DNA of 8,644 nt from UBA1724 sp963632245 (GCA_963632245.1 CAVGTF010000102.1:1-8644), one strand, 5' to 3'. Counted from the stretch's first letter, positions 1 to 6,754 are shown. Notes: generated by a model not told the origin, from the sequence alone. Made by a program: numbers and translations.

Positions 1-1306
1 GGGAGGGATTCAGGGCGAAGTTGTAGAGATCGCCGATGCCGCCCTGGGAGCTGGGGGTATTGATGAGCACGCGGCTGGCCAGCATGATGTGGCCGAATTC
101 GCGGATGCGCTCTTCGTTCTGGGGGTTGGTGTAGAGGACCGCGGTGTGTCCCAGTCCGCCGTATTTGAGAAGCGCCTTGGCGTTCTCGACGGCCTCCTCG
201 TAGGTGTCGGCCTTGTAGAGAGCCAGGGTGGGGGAGAGCTTCTCGCGGGAGAAGGGCACGTCCACGCCGACGCCCTTGACCTCCGCAATCAGCACCTTCG
301 CGCCGGCAGGCACCTTCAGGCCCGCCATCTCCGCAATCTTCACCGCGCTCTGGCCGGCGATCTTGGAGTTCAGCTTGCCGTCGATCTGGATCACCTTGCC
401 GACTGCCTCGGCCTCCTTCTTGTTCAGGATGTAGGCACCGCGCTTCAGGAACTCCTTCTTCACCTGCTCGTAGATGGGAGAAAGCACGGTGACGGACTGC
501 TCGGAGGCGCAGATCATGCCGTTGTCGAAGGTCTTGGAGAGCAGGATGGAGCTCACGGCGGTCTCCACGTCGCAGGTGTCGTCCAGGATGACGGGGGTGT
601 TGCCGGGGCCCACGCCGACGGCGGGGGTGCCGGAGGAGTAAGCCGCCTTCACCATGCCGGGGCCGCCGGTGGCCAGGATCAGGCTCACGTCCTTGTGCCC
701 CATCAGGTAGGCGCTCATGCCCAGGGTGGGGGAGTCAATCCAGCCGATGATGTCCGCGGGGGCGCCCGCCTTCACGGCGGCGTCCAGCACGATCTTCGCG
801 GCCAGGCAGGTGCACTTCTTGGCGCGGGGGTGGGGGCTGAAGACGATGCCGTTGCGGGTCTTCAGGGAGATCAGGGACTTGAAGATCGCCGTGCTGGTGG
901 GGTTCGTGGTGGGCACGATTCCTGCGATCACGCCACGGGGCTCCGCCACCTTGATCATGCCGAAGGCGTCGTCCGTCTCGATGATCCCGCAGGTCTTCAT
1001 GTGCTCATACTTGTTGTAGATGTACTCGGAGGCGTAGTGGTTCTTGATGATCTTGTCCTCAACCACACCCATGCCAGTCTCCTCAACCGCCATCTGCGCC
1101 AGCGGAATCCGCATGGCGTTGGCAGCCAAGGCCGCAGCACGGAAAATCTTGTCCACCTGCTCCTGGGTGTAGTTCGCATACACCTCCTGGGCGGCCTTCA
1201 CCTTCGCAACAATCGCGTCAACAACCGCGCGATCCCGCGCCTCCTGCTCCTCCGGAGTCAAAACCGGAGCCGCAGCGGCGACCTCTGCCTTCTTCTTCTT
1301 TTCCAT
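1..1306 (-). CDS. adhE: Bifunctional acetaldehyde-CoA/alcohol dehydrogenase AdhE, N-terminal part (3' end beyond window)
   Basis: AdhE reduces acetyl-CoA to acetaldehyde and then to ethanol with NADH, reoxidising NADH in fermentation; the family forms cytoplasmic filaments called spirosomes. The 435 visible residues cover essentially the whole aldehyde dehydrogenase domain. They include YTQEQVDKIFRAAALAA near residue 45, IVPTTNPTSTAIFKSLIS, FSPHPRAK, LATGGPGMVKAAYSSG, and the thiol active site FDNGMICASEQ with Cys266 (E. coli AdhE Cys246, from memory). The last visible residues, around INTPSSQGGIGDLYNF, are close to the linker, so the iron-dependent alcohol dehydrogenase half must lie left of the window. 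The ATG at 1306-1304 is supported by a strong Shine-Dalgarno 7 bases upstream. The N-terminus is about 20 residues longer than in E. coli and begins with a Lys run followed by an Ala run. A monofunctional acylating aldehyde dehydrogenase is not excluded, but the match is specifically AdhE-like. The gene diverges from recJ. Confidence 0.95.
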   Translation of the reverse strand, partial: MEKKKKAEVAAAAPVLTPEEQEARDRAVVDAIVAKVKAAQEVYANYTQEQVDKIFRAAALAANAMRIPLAQMAVEETGMGVVEDKIIKNHYASEYIYNKYEHMKTCGIIETDDAFGMIKVAEPRGVIAGIVPTTNPTSTAIFKSLISLKTRNGIVFSPHPRAKKCTCLAAKIVLDAAVKAGAPADIIGWIDSPTLGMSAYLMGHKDVSLILATGGPGMVKAAYSSGTPAVGVGPGNTPVILDDTCDVETAVSSILLSKTFDNGMICASEQSVTVLSPIYEQVKKEFLKRGAYILNKKEAEAVGKVIQIDGKLNSKIAGQSAVKIAEMAGLKVPAGAKVLIAEVKGVGVDVPFSREKLSPTLALYKADTYEEAVENAKALLKYGGLGHTAVLYTNPQNEERIREFGHIMLASRVLINTPSSQGGIGDLYNFALNPS

Positions 1307-1313
1307 CAAAAAA

Positions 1314-1320
1314 CCTCCTT
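1314..1320 (-). promoter_or_regulatory. Shine-Dalgarno of adhE
   Basis: On the minus strand this reads AAGGAGG, a near-perfect anti-16S match, with 7 bases before the ATG at 1306. It fixes the adhE start and suggests strong translation, as expected for an abundant fermentative enzyme. Confidence 0.9.
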
Positions 1321-1398
1321 GGGGAATTCAGATCAGAATGAAACCTAACAAAACAGAAAAAGTGTTCGAGATGATAAAAAAGTATCGAAATCGGGGTT

Positions 1399-1426
1399 AA
1401 TGTAGCGGGATTCTGGGGGATTGCAA
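1399..1426 (-). promoter_or_regulatory. Candidate sigma-70-type promoter of adhE
   Basis: Read on the minus strand, TTGCAA (1426-1421) and TACATT (1404-1399) are separated by 16 bases and resemble -35 and -10 boxes (four of six -10 bases match TATAAT). Transcription would start near 1392 and give a leader of roughly 85 nucleotides. It was picked by eye from AT-richer sequence; the housekeeping sigma consensus of this lineage is assumed, not known. Confidence 0.4.
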
Positions 1427-1453
1427 GGTGATTTTGGAAGAAAAACGAATATT

Positions 1454-1500
1454 TTGTCAATCGTTGTCAGATTAAAATTGTCGTCTTGTCCGGTCTTGTC
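1454..1500. repeat. Cluster of five TTGTC pentamers, possible regulator-binding region
   Basis: TTGTC begins at 1454, 1464, 1478, 1486 and 1496, all in the same orientation, giving spacings of 10, 14, 8 and 10 bases. The last two lie within a perfect 10-base tandem duplication, GTCTTGTCCG, at 1483-1502. The cluster lies about 28 bases upstream of the candidate adhE -35 box and about 45 bases upstream of the candidate recJ -35 box, a place where an activator or repressor could act on either gene. I recognise no known operator, and it does not match the Rex palindrome often seen at adhE genes. Confidence 0.4.
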
Positions 1501-1544
1501 CGGGGGATGTCATTTTTGTTAAGGGTTTCTGGGGTGTGTTGGTC

Positions 1545-1572
1545 TTGACTTTCCTGGAAACGGGCATATAGT
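1545..1572 (+). promoter_or_regulatory. Candidate sigma-70-type promoter of recJ
   Basis: TTGACT (1545-1550) is five of six to the -35 consensus and is followed after 16 bases by TATAGT (1567-1572), five of six to the -10 consensus. The start point would be near 1579, giving a short leader of about 30 nucleotides. This is the best promoter match in the window. Confidence 0.6.
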
Positions 1573-1595
1573 GTTTTCGAGTACCTTGTTTATTT

Positions 1596-1600
1596 AGGAA
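1596..1600 (+). promoter_or_regulatory. Shine-Dalgarno of recJ
   Basis: AGGAA lies 10 bases before the ATG at 1611, an acceptable though not strong ribosome site that supports this start. Confidence 0.6.
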
Positions 1601-1610
1601 AACACGCACA

Positions 1611-3446
1611 ATGGAAACAACAGCGAGCATTCGTACCCACGAGCAGGAGAATCGTGAGTGGGAGTATTACCATCCTGATGAGAGTCTAGTGAGCAGCCTG
1701 ATGGACGAGGCGTCGGTATCTCGTCCGATTGGGTTAGTGTTAGCGGCTCGGGGTGTGACTCCGGCGACGGTGCAGAGTTTTTTGCATCCGGAGATGGACC
1801 ATTTAGGCGATCCGTATTTATTGCCGGGGACGAAGGCGGCGGCTCGTCGGTTGTGGGAGGCCATCCAGAAGAACCAGCGGATCATGATCCATGGTGACTA
1901 CGACACGGATGGCATTACTGCCACGGCGTTGCTGGCGTGGGTTTTGCGGGAGAATGGGGGCAATGTGATTTGCTACTTGCCGCACCGCATTGACGACGGG
2001 TATGGTCTGACGGCGGATTCCATCAACAAGAATGCGAAGGGTCGTTGTGACTTGCTGGTGACGGTGGACTGTGGCATCACCAGCTACGACGCGGTGGATG
2101 CCGCGCGTGCCATCAACTTGGATTTGATCATCACGGACCACCACACTCCGGGTCCCACGCCGTTGCACGGCGGGTTGTCGGGTGTGGGCTCCATTGGCCT
2201 GGGGTTGCCTGCGGACACGGGTTCCCAGGAGTGGATGGTGGTTGTGGATCCGAAGTTGCCGGGGGCTCCCAAGGAGACCGAGGATTTGGCGGGTGTGGGT
2301 GTCGCCTACAAGGTGGCCTGCGCCTTCTTGAAGTATGGCCGTGAGAACCAGATTGGCGGCGAGGACACCGATTTGCACGCGGTGCTGGATTTGGTGGCCT
2401 TGGGGACTGTGGCGGACATCGTGCCGCTGCTCAACGAGAACCGCATTCTGGTGCGCCAGGGTCTGCAGGTGCTCTCCATGCAGACCCGCCCGGGCGTCCA
2501 CGAGCTCTGCGAGATTGCGAATGTGGGCGAGTGCCTGGCGACCAGCGACATCACCTACCGGCTGGCGCCTCGCATCAACGCCACGGGCCGCATGGGCGAT
2601 CCCACCGATTCCCTGCGGTTGTTGGAGGCCCATGATGTGGAGCACGCCAAGGAGCTGGCGGGCATTTTGGACCGTCTGAACCGTGAGCGTCAGACCATTG
2701 AGGAGCAGGTCGTCACCGAGGCCGAGCAGCAGATTGCCGAGCGGTATCGTCCTGGCACTCCCCGGAACCTCTCCGAGGCCCGTTCCATTGTGGTGTGGAG
2801 CGACTCCTGGCATCAGGGCGTGGTGGGAATCGTCGCCAGCCGGCTCACCCGCAGGTATCATCGTCCCAGCGTGGTCCTCACCCGCGATACCTCCGGACAG
2901 TTCACCGGCAGCGCGCGCTCCCTGAGAACCCTGAATCTGGTGCAGGTCCTGGACGAGTGCAAGGACACCCTCATCCGCTTCGGCGGACACGCCATGGCCG
3001 CCGGACTCTCCCTGGAAGAGGGGAATCTGGAGCGCTTCAGCGAGGAATTCGATGCCGCCGTTCAGAAGGTCCTGGGCATCGAGTCCATGCGTCCCACCCT
3101 TTCCATCTGCGGCGAGGTGCCTTTCCGGGAGATGGACGATGTCTTCTTCCAGGAGCTCAAGGAGCTGGAACCCTTCGGCCACGGCAACACCGAGCCCATT
3201 TTCGTGACGCGCAATGTCATGCCCGAGCGGAAGGGTCTGGCGGGCCGCACCCACACCCGCGGCGTGGTGAGGGATTCCGAGGGAAGCCGAATGCAGTTCA
3301 TCGCCTTCTCGCGGTTGCCCGACGAGCTGCCTCCGGGACCCTGGGATATCGTCTACTCCCCGCATATCAATCGCTTCCACGACTGCGAGGTGCCACAGCT
3401 GCGAATTCACGACATCCGCCCCGCGGGAACCACTCAGCCGCGATAG
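1611..3446 (+). CDS. recJ: Single-stranded-DNA-specific 5'-3' exonuclease RecJ
   Basis: RecJ degrades single-stranded DNA 5' to 3' in recombination (with RecQ in the RecF pathway), mismatch repair and base excision repair; it is cytoplasmic and Mn/Mg-dependent. The 611-residue protein has the full DHH/DHHA1 layout. The metal-binding motif HGDYDTDG contains Asp96, Asp98 and Asp100. Asp153 lies in TVDCGIT, the name-giving motif is Asp176-His177-His178, and Asp269 is in LGTVADIVPL. RINATGRMGDP follows, then the DHHA1 part with WHQGVVGIVASR (from Trp400) and FGGHAMAAG (His460). A C-terminal OB-like region contains LEPFGHGNTEP. All expected catalytic residues are present. It is slightly longer than E. 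coli RecJ (577), partly because residues 179-212 are expanded. Leucine codon use changes sharply along the gene: 22 of 31 are TTA/TTG in the first 270 codons, but only 1 of 19 after about codon 365. The ATG follows AGGAA and a good promoter. Confidence 0.96.
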   Translation: METTASIRTHEQENREWEYYHPDESLVSSLMDEASVSRPIGLVLAARGVTPATVQSFLHPEMDHLGDPYLLPGTKAAARRLWEAIQKNQRIMIHGDYDTDGITATALLAWVLRENGGNVICYLPHRIDDGYGLTADSINKNAKGRCDLLVTVDCGITSYDAVDAARAINLDLIITDHHTPGPTPLHGGLSGVGSIGLGLPADTGSQEWMVVVDPKLPGAPKETEDLAGVGVAYKVACAFLKYGRENQIGGEDTDLHAVLDLVALGTVADIVPLLNENRILVRQGLQVLSMQTRPGVHELCEIANVGECLATSDITYRLAPRINATGRMGDPTDSLRLLEAHDVEHAKELAGILDRLNRERQTIEEQVVTEAEQQIAERYRPGTPRNLSEARSIVVWSDSWHQGVVGIVASRLTRRYHRPSVVLTRDTSGQFTGSARSLRTLNLVQVLDECKDTLIRFGGHAMAAGLSLEEGNLERFSEEFDAAVQKVLGIESMRPTLSICGEVPFREMDDVFFQELKELEPFGHGNTEPIFVTRNVMPERKGLAGRTHTRGVVRDSEGSRMQFIAFSRLPDELPPGPWDIVYSPHINRFHDCEVPQLRIHDIRPAGTTQPR

Positions 3447-3474
3447 CCGACGCCACTAGGTGACGGAACCCTCA

Positions 3475-3505
3475 GGCCGCCCGGAGAATTCTCCTCCGGA
3501 CGGCC
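3475..3505 (+). terminator. GC-rich hairpin after recJ, possible terminator
   Basis: GGCCG-C-CCGGAG and CTCCGG-A-CGGCC form an 11-base-pair stem with one C-A mismatch and a 7-base loop, starting 28 bases after the recJ stop. It is followed by a C/T-rich stretch, not a T run, so it is not a textbook intrinsic terminator. It could be a Rho-assisted site, an mRNA 3'-end stabiliser, or a partial attenuator before the next gene. Confidence 0.5.
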
Positions 3506-3556
3506 CGTTCCTTCCCCCGCGGAAGACCCCTTTCAATTACATAAGTCATTCAAGAT

Positions 3557-3562
3557 AAGGAA
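3557..3562 (+). promoter_or_regulatory. Shine-Dalgarno deciding the aminotransferase start
   Basis: AAGGAA lies 9 bases before the ATG at 3572. A TTG two codons upstream (3566) is in frame but would leave only about 3 bases to this site, so ATG 3572 is preferred. The AT-rich bases 3531-3568 may also hold a promoter, but I cannot define one. Confidence 0.65.
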
Positions 3563-3571
3563 TTTTTGCCA

Positions 3572-4684
3572 ATGAGCGTACCTCTTCTAGACCTGAAACA
3601 GCAGTATGCCTCCATTCAGAAAGACCTCCTTTCCAAACTGGAGGAACTCTGCGCCAGCCAGCAGTTCATTCTGGGTCCCCGCGTGGAGGAATTGGAGTCG
3701 GCGGTAGCGAAGGTCTGCGGCGGCGCATTCGCCTGCGGCGTCTCCTCCGGGTCTGACGCCCTGCAGATTGCGTTGATGGCCGAGGGCATTGGCCCTGGTG
3801 ACGAAGTGATCACCACCCCCTATACCTTCTTCGCCACCGCCGGCGCCGTCTGCCGCTTCGGCGCCACGCCCGTCTTCGTGGACATCTGCCCCGATACCTA
3901 TAATATCGACGCCACTCAGATCGAGGCAAAGATCACCTCCCGCACCAAGGCAATCATCCCCGTGCACCTCTATGGACAGAGCGCCGACATGGGTCCCATC
4001 CTGGAGATCGCCCGCAAGCACGGTATTCCCGTCATCGAGGACGCCTGCCAGGCAATTGGCTCCGAGTGGGAGGGCAAGCGTGTCGCCTCCCTGGGTGATT
4101 ACGGCTGCCTCTCCTTCTTCCCCAGCAAGAACCTGGGTTGCTTTGGCGACGGCGGAATGGTGGTGTGCAACGACCCGAAGAAGGCGGAGAAGCTCCACAT
4201 TTTGCGCAACCACGGCATGGCGCCCCAGTATCACCACCATCTGGTGGGAAGCAACTTCCGCCTGGATGCGCTTCAGGCCGTGGTGCTTCTGGAAAAGCTC
4301 CCGCATTTGGACGACTGGACCCGCATGCGCCAGCAGAATGCGGCGGACTACAACCGTCTCTTCCAGGGCGTGGAGGCCATCCAGACGCCCATCGTGGCTC
4401 CCTATACCACCCGGCACGTCTTCAACCAGTATGTGATTCGCATCAAGGATGGCAAGCGTGACCAGGTGTGGCAGGGCCTCAAGGCGCGCGGCATTGGCAG
4501 CGCGGTCTACTATCCCATCCCGCTTCACCTCCAGGAGTGCTTCCAGAACCTGGGCTATCACGAGGGAGACTTCCCCGAGAGCGAGCGCGCCGCCAAGGAG
4601 ACCCTGGCGCTGCCGATCTTCCCTGAGCTGACCCTGGCCCAGAAGGAGGAGGTGGCCTCCGCCATCAAGGAGCTGCTGGCCTAG
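3572..4684 (+). CDS. DegT/DnrJ/EryC1/StrS-family PLP-dependent sugar aminotransferase (WbpE-like)
   Basis: This 370-residue protein belongs to the fold-type I aminotransferases that transfer an amino group from glutamate to a keto-sugar nucleotide, a step in making amino sugars for lipopolysaccharide, capsule or glycoprotein glycans. Landmarks in order: an N-terminal VPLLDLKQQY, SSGSDALQIALMA (phosphate pocket), PGDEVITTPYTFFATA, PVHLYGQSADM, VIEDACQAIGS with Asp157 (pyridine-nitrogen ligand) and Gln160, FFPSKNLGCFGDGG with the Schiff-base Lys186, and the C-terminal RLDALQA and VYYPIPLHLQ. From memory it most resembles WbpE, the UDP-3-keto-GlcNAcA aminotransferase, including the lysine position. 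Substrate cannot be fixed from sequence alone, so no gene symbol is given. No sugar dehydrogenase or acetyltransferase partner is in the window. It is followed after 21 bases by an ABC exporter in the same reading frame, implying cotranscription. Confidence 0.9.
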   Translation: MSVPLLDLKQQYASIQKDLLSKLEELCASQQFILGPRVEELESAVAKVCGGAFACGVSSGSDALQIALMAEGIGPGDEVITTPYTFFATAGAVCRFGATPVFVDICPDTYNIDATQIEAKITSRTKAIIPVHLYGQSADMGPILEIARKHGIPVIEDACQAIGSEWEGKRVASLGDYGCLSFFPSKNLGCFGDGGMVVCNDPKKAEKLHILRNHGMAPQYHHHLVGSNFRLDALQAVVLLEKLPHLDDWTRMRQQNAADYNRLFQGVEAIQTPIVAPYTTRHVFNQYVIRIKDGKRDQVWQGLKARGIGSAVYYPIPLHLQECFQNLGYHEGDFPESERAAKETLALPIFPELTLAQKEEVASAIKELLA

Positions 4685-4705
4685 TGCCGCAACCCCCGCG
4701 CCCCA

Positions 4706-6754
4706 ATGGGACACAAGCATAGCCATATCGTCGAAAAGCCCCAAGGCGGGCTCTTCGATGCCTATCGCCGGCTGCTGGGCACCTACGCCCTGCGGCACTG
4801 GCTGCCCTTCCTGCTGGGAGTGACCTTCGCCATCGTGGAGGGCGGCGCACTCCTGGCACTCTGCCGAATGGTCGGAATGGTGGCCACCGGACTGGAGGGC
4901 GGTGGTGACCGTCACGCCATCGTCAACGTCCAGGAGACCACCCCCGCCCCGCAGTCCCTGACGACCGAGGACGGCACCACCCTGGCGCCGGAAAAGGACG
5001 ACCTCGCGGTGCTTCCCAGCGAGAAGCGTTCCGGCGGCGCCTTCGACCGCCAGACCGAGAAGATCGGCAAGTATGTGGATTCCGCCAATGGCTTCTTGCG
5101 GAAGATGGGCCTGCCCGAGGTGGACCGAGGGGACGGCGAGCACTTGACCCACGGCATTGTGGTGGTCATGATGCTGGGACTGGGGCTCTTCTTCGTGCTC
5201 CAGACGCTGGCCACCCTGGGAAACCGCTATTGTCTCAAGTGGCTGGGCGCCCGCGTGGTCACCGACATGCGCGGCGCGCTCTTCAACCATCTTATGGACC
5301 AGTCACAGGCGTTCTATTCCCGCCACGACATGGCAGTGGGGAGCCTCATTAGCCGCTGCACCAACGACATCAATGCGGTGGAGAGCATCATCTCCACCAG
5401 CTTCCCCGAGCTCATCGTGGCGCCCGTGCAGATCCTGGCCGCCGGCTCCTATCTCGTCATGACCGCCATGGAGGCCGGGCTGGACTGGAAGTTCGGCGTG
5501 CTCGTGATTCTCCTGCTGGTCTGCATCTTCCCCGTCTACGCCATCTGCCGGCTCCTCAAGCGCTTCCAGCACAGGGTGCTGGATGGCGTGGCGAAGGTCA
5601 CCGATCGCATGCAGGAGAGCTTCAGCGGCGTGAAGGTCATTCGCGCCTTCCACCAGGAAGAGCGTGAGAAGGGCGCATTTGCCAAAGTCAACGAGGGATA
5701 CTTCAAGGCATTGCGGCGCGCCATCCGTGCGGAGGTGGCCGTGCAGCCGATGTTGCAGTTGGCCGCCATGATCCTGGCCGCGGTCTTCGTCTGGCTCTGC
5801 TACATCAATGGCCTGACCCTGGGAATCCTAGGCGGAATGGCCTTCGCCGCCCAGAGCATGTATAAGCCCATCAAGGACCTGGTGAAGGTCAATGCATCCC
5901 TCCAGCGGGGCGCCGCAGCCACCGAACGATTCTTCCAGGTCCTGGACGAGGACGCCTCTCTCCCTGTGGCAGAAAATCCCGTCCATCTGAAGGAATTCCG
6001 CGACGAGATCGTCTTCCACGATGTCTCCTTCCGCTATACTGCCGACGGCCAGGATGTCCTGCAGGGCTTGAACTTGACGGTCCGCAAGGGCGAGATGGTG
6101 GCGTTGGTCGGTCAGACGGGCAGCGGAAAGAGCACCGTCGCGAATCTTCTGGCGCGCTTCTACGATCCCACCAGCGGCGCCGTCACCATCGATGGCGTGG
6201 ATCTGCGGCAGGTGGATATCGGCGATTTCCGGAATCTGGTGGGCGTGGTCTCCCAGGATACCTTCCTCTTCAATACCACCATCGAGGAGAATATCCGTTA
6301 CGGCCGTCCCGATGCCACCCACGAGGAGGTGGTGGAGGCCGCCCGTCAGGCAAAGGCGCTGGAGTTCATCCAGGAACACCCCGAGGGCTTCCAGCGAGTG
6401 GTCGGCGAGCGCGGCGATCTGCTCTCCGGCGGCCAAAAGCAGCGCGTTGCCATCGCCCGCGCAATCCTTCGCAATCCGCCTATCCTCATCCTCGACGAGG
6501 CCACCAGCGCCCTGGATACCGTCACCGAACGGCTGGTCCAGGAGGCACTGAACAATGTCATGAAGAACCGCACCGTCCTGGCGATCGCGCACCGTCTCTC
6601 CACCGTCCGCAGCGCCTCCTGCATCCTGGTGATGGAGGACGGCCGGGTCCTGGAGAAGGGCACCGATGCCGAGCTGCGCCAGAAGGGCGGTTTCTACAGC
6701 CAGCTGGCGCAGATGCAGTTCCAGGAGCAGCCCGAGGCTGTAACCGCCAAGTAA
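4706..6754 (+). CDS. MsbA-like ABC exporter half-transporter (fused membrane and ATPase domains) with extracytoplasmic insertion
   Basis: A type IV ABC exporter subunit, expected to work as a homodimer in the inner membrane and export a lipid, lipid-linked glycan or drug. The membrane domain comes first: TM1 at about residues 33-55, an unusually long polar loop at about 65-148, TM2 from about 150, and further hydrophobic segments to about residue 390. The C-terminal ATPase is complete: Walker A GQTGSGKS (469-476, Lys475), Q-loop Gln517, signature LSGGQ (573-577), Walker B ILILDE (Asp597, Glu598) and H-loop His629. At 682 residues it is about 100 longer than E. coli MsbA (582), mostly because of the TM1-TM2 loop. 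The only nearby start is the ATG at 4706, which lacks a Shine-Dalgarno; translation may be coupled to the upstream aminotransferase. That neighbour suggests an amino-sugar-containing lipid substrate, but this is inference; a multidrug role is possible. Confidence 0.92.
   Translation: MGHKHSHIVEKPQGGLFDAYRRLLGTYALRHWLPFLLGVTFAIVEGGALLALCRMVGMVATGLEGGGDRHAIVNVQETTPAPQSLTTEDGTTLAPEKDDLAVLPSEKRSGGAFDRQTEKIGKYVDSANGFLRKMGLPEVDRGDGEHLTHGIVVVMMLGLGLFFVLQTLATLGNRYCLKWLGARVVTDMRGALFNHLMDQSQAFYSRHDMAVGSLISRCTNDINAVESIISTSFPELIVAPVQILAAGSYLVMTAMEAGLDWKFGVLVILLLVCIFPVYAICRLLKRFQHRVLDGVAKVTDRMQESFSGVKVIRAFHQEEREKGAFAKVNEGYFKALRRAIRAEVAVQPMLQLAAMILAAVFVWLCYINGLTLGILGGMAFAAQSMYKPIKDLVKVNASLQRGAAATERFFQVLDEDASLPVAENPVHLKEFRDEIVFHDVSFRYTADGQDVLQGLNLTVRKGEMVALVGQTGSGKSTVANLLARFYDPTSGAVTIDGVDLRQVDIGDFRNLVGVVSQDTFLFNTTIEENIRYGRPDATHEEVVEAARQAKALEFIQEHPEGFQRVVGERGDLLSGGQKQRVAIARAILRNPPILILDEATSALDTVTERLVQEALNNVMKNRTVLAIAHRLSTVRSASCILVMEDGRVLEKGTDAELRQKGGFYSQLAQMQFQEQPEAVTAK

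Larger units (their letters stand above)
1307..1610. other. Divergent adhE-recJ intergenic region
   Basis: This is the only gene-free stretch of about 300 bases. The part nearest adhE (1321-1390) is A-rich on the plus strand and would be the T-rich adhE leader. The part from about 1400 to 1560 is strongly G+T-rich on the plus strand. It contains a candidate adhE promoter (1399-1426), a cluster of TTGTC pentamers (1454-1500) including a perfect 10-base tandem repeat GTCTTGTCCG (1483-1502), a candidate recJ promoter (1545-1572), and a Shine-Dalgarno for each gene. I see no convincing small gene, RNA gene or terminator in it. Confidence 0.7.

Noticed and set aside
89..1348. Long open frame on the plus strand opposite adhE
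   Set aside because: Its Gly/His/Leu-rich translation matches no family and it is the antisense shadow of a clear AdhE reading frame with conserved motifs.
1321..1480. Possible Rex (redox) operator at adhE
   Set aside because: Rex often controls adhE, but I find no TTGTGA-TCACAA-type palindrome in this stretch.
1818..3410. 530-residue open frame antisense to recJ
   Set aside because: It is a shadow of GC-rich codon bias; recJ on the other strand has every catalytic motif of its family.
3531..3568. Promoter for the aminotransferase gene in the AT-rich bases before it
   Set aside because: Possible -10-like bases exist (TACATA at 3538) but no -35 box lies at a fitting distance, so it is not supported.
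3587..5290. 567-residue open frame on the minus strand across the aminotransferase and transporter
   Set aside because: It spans two well-supported genes and shows no recognisable domain, so it is a compositional artefact.
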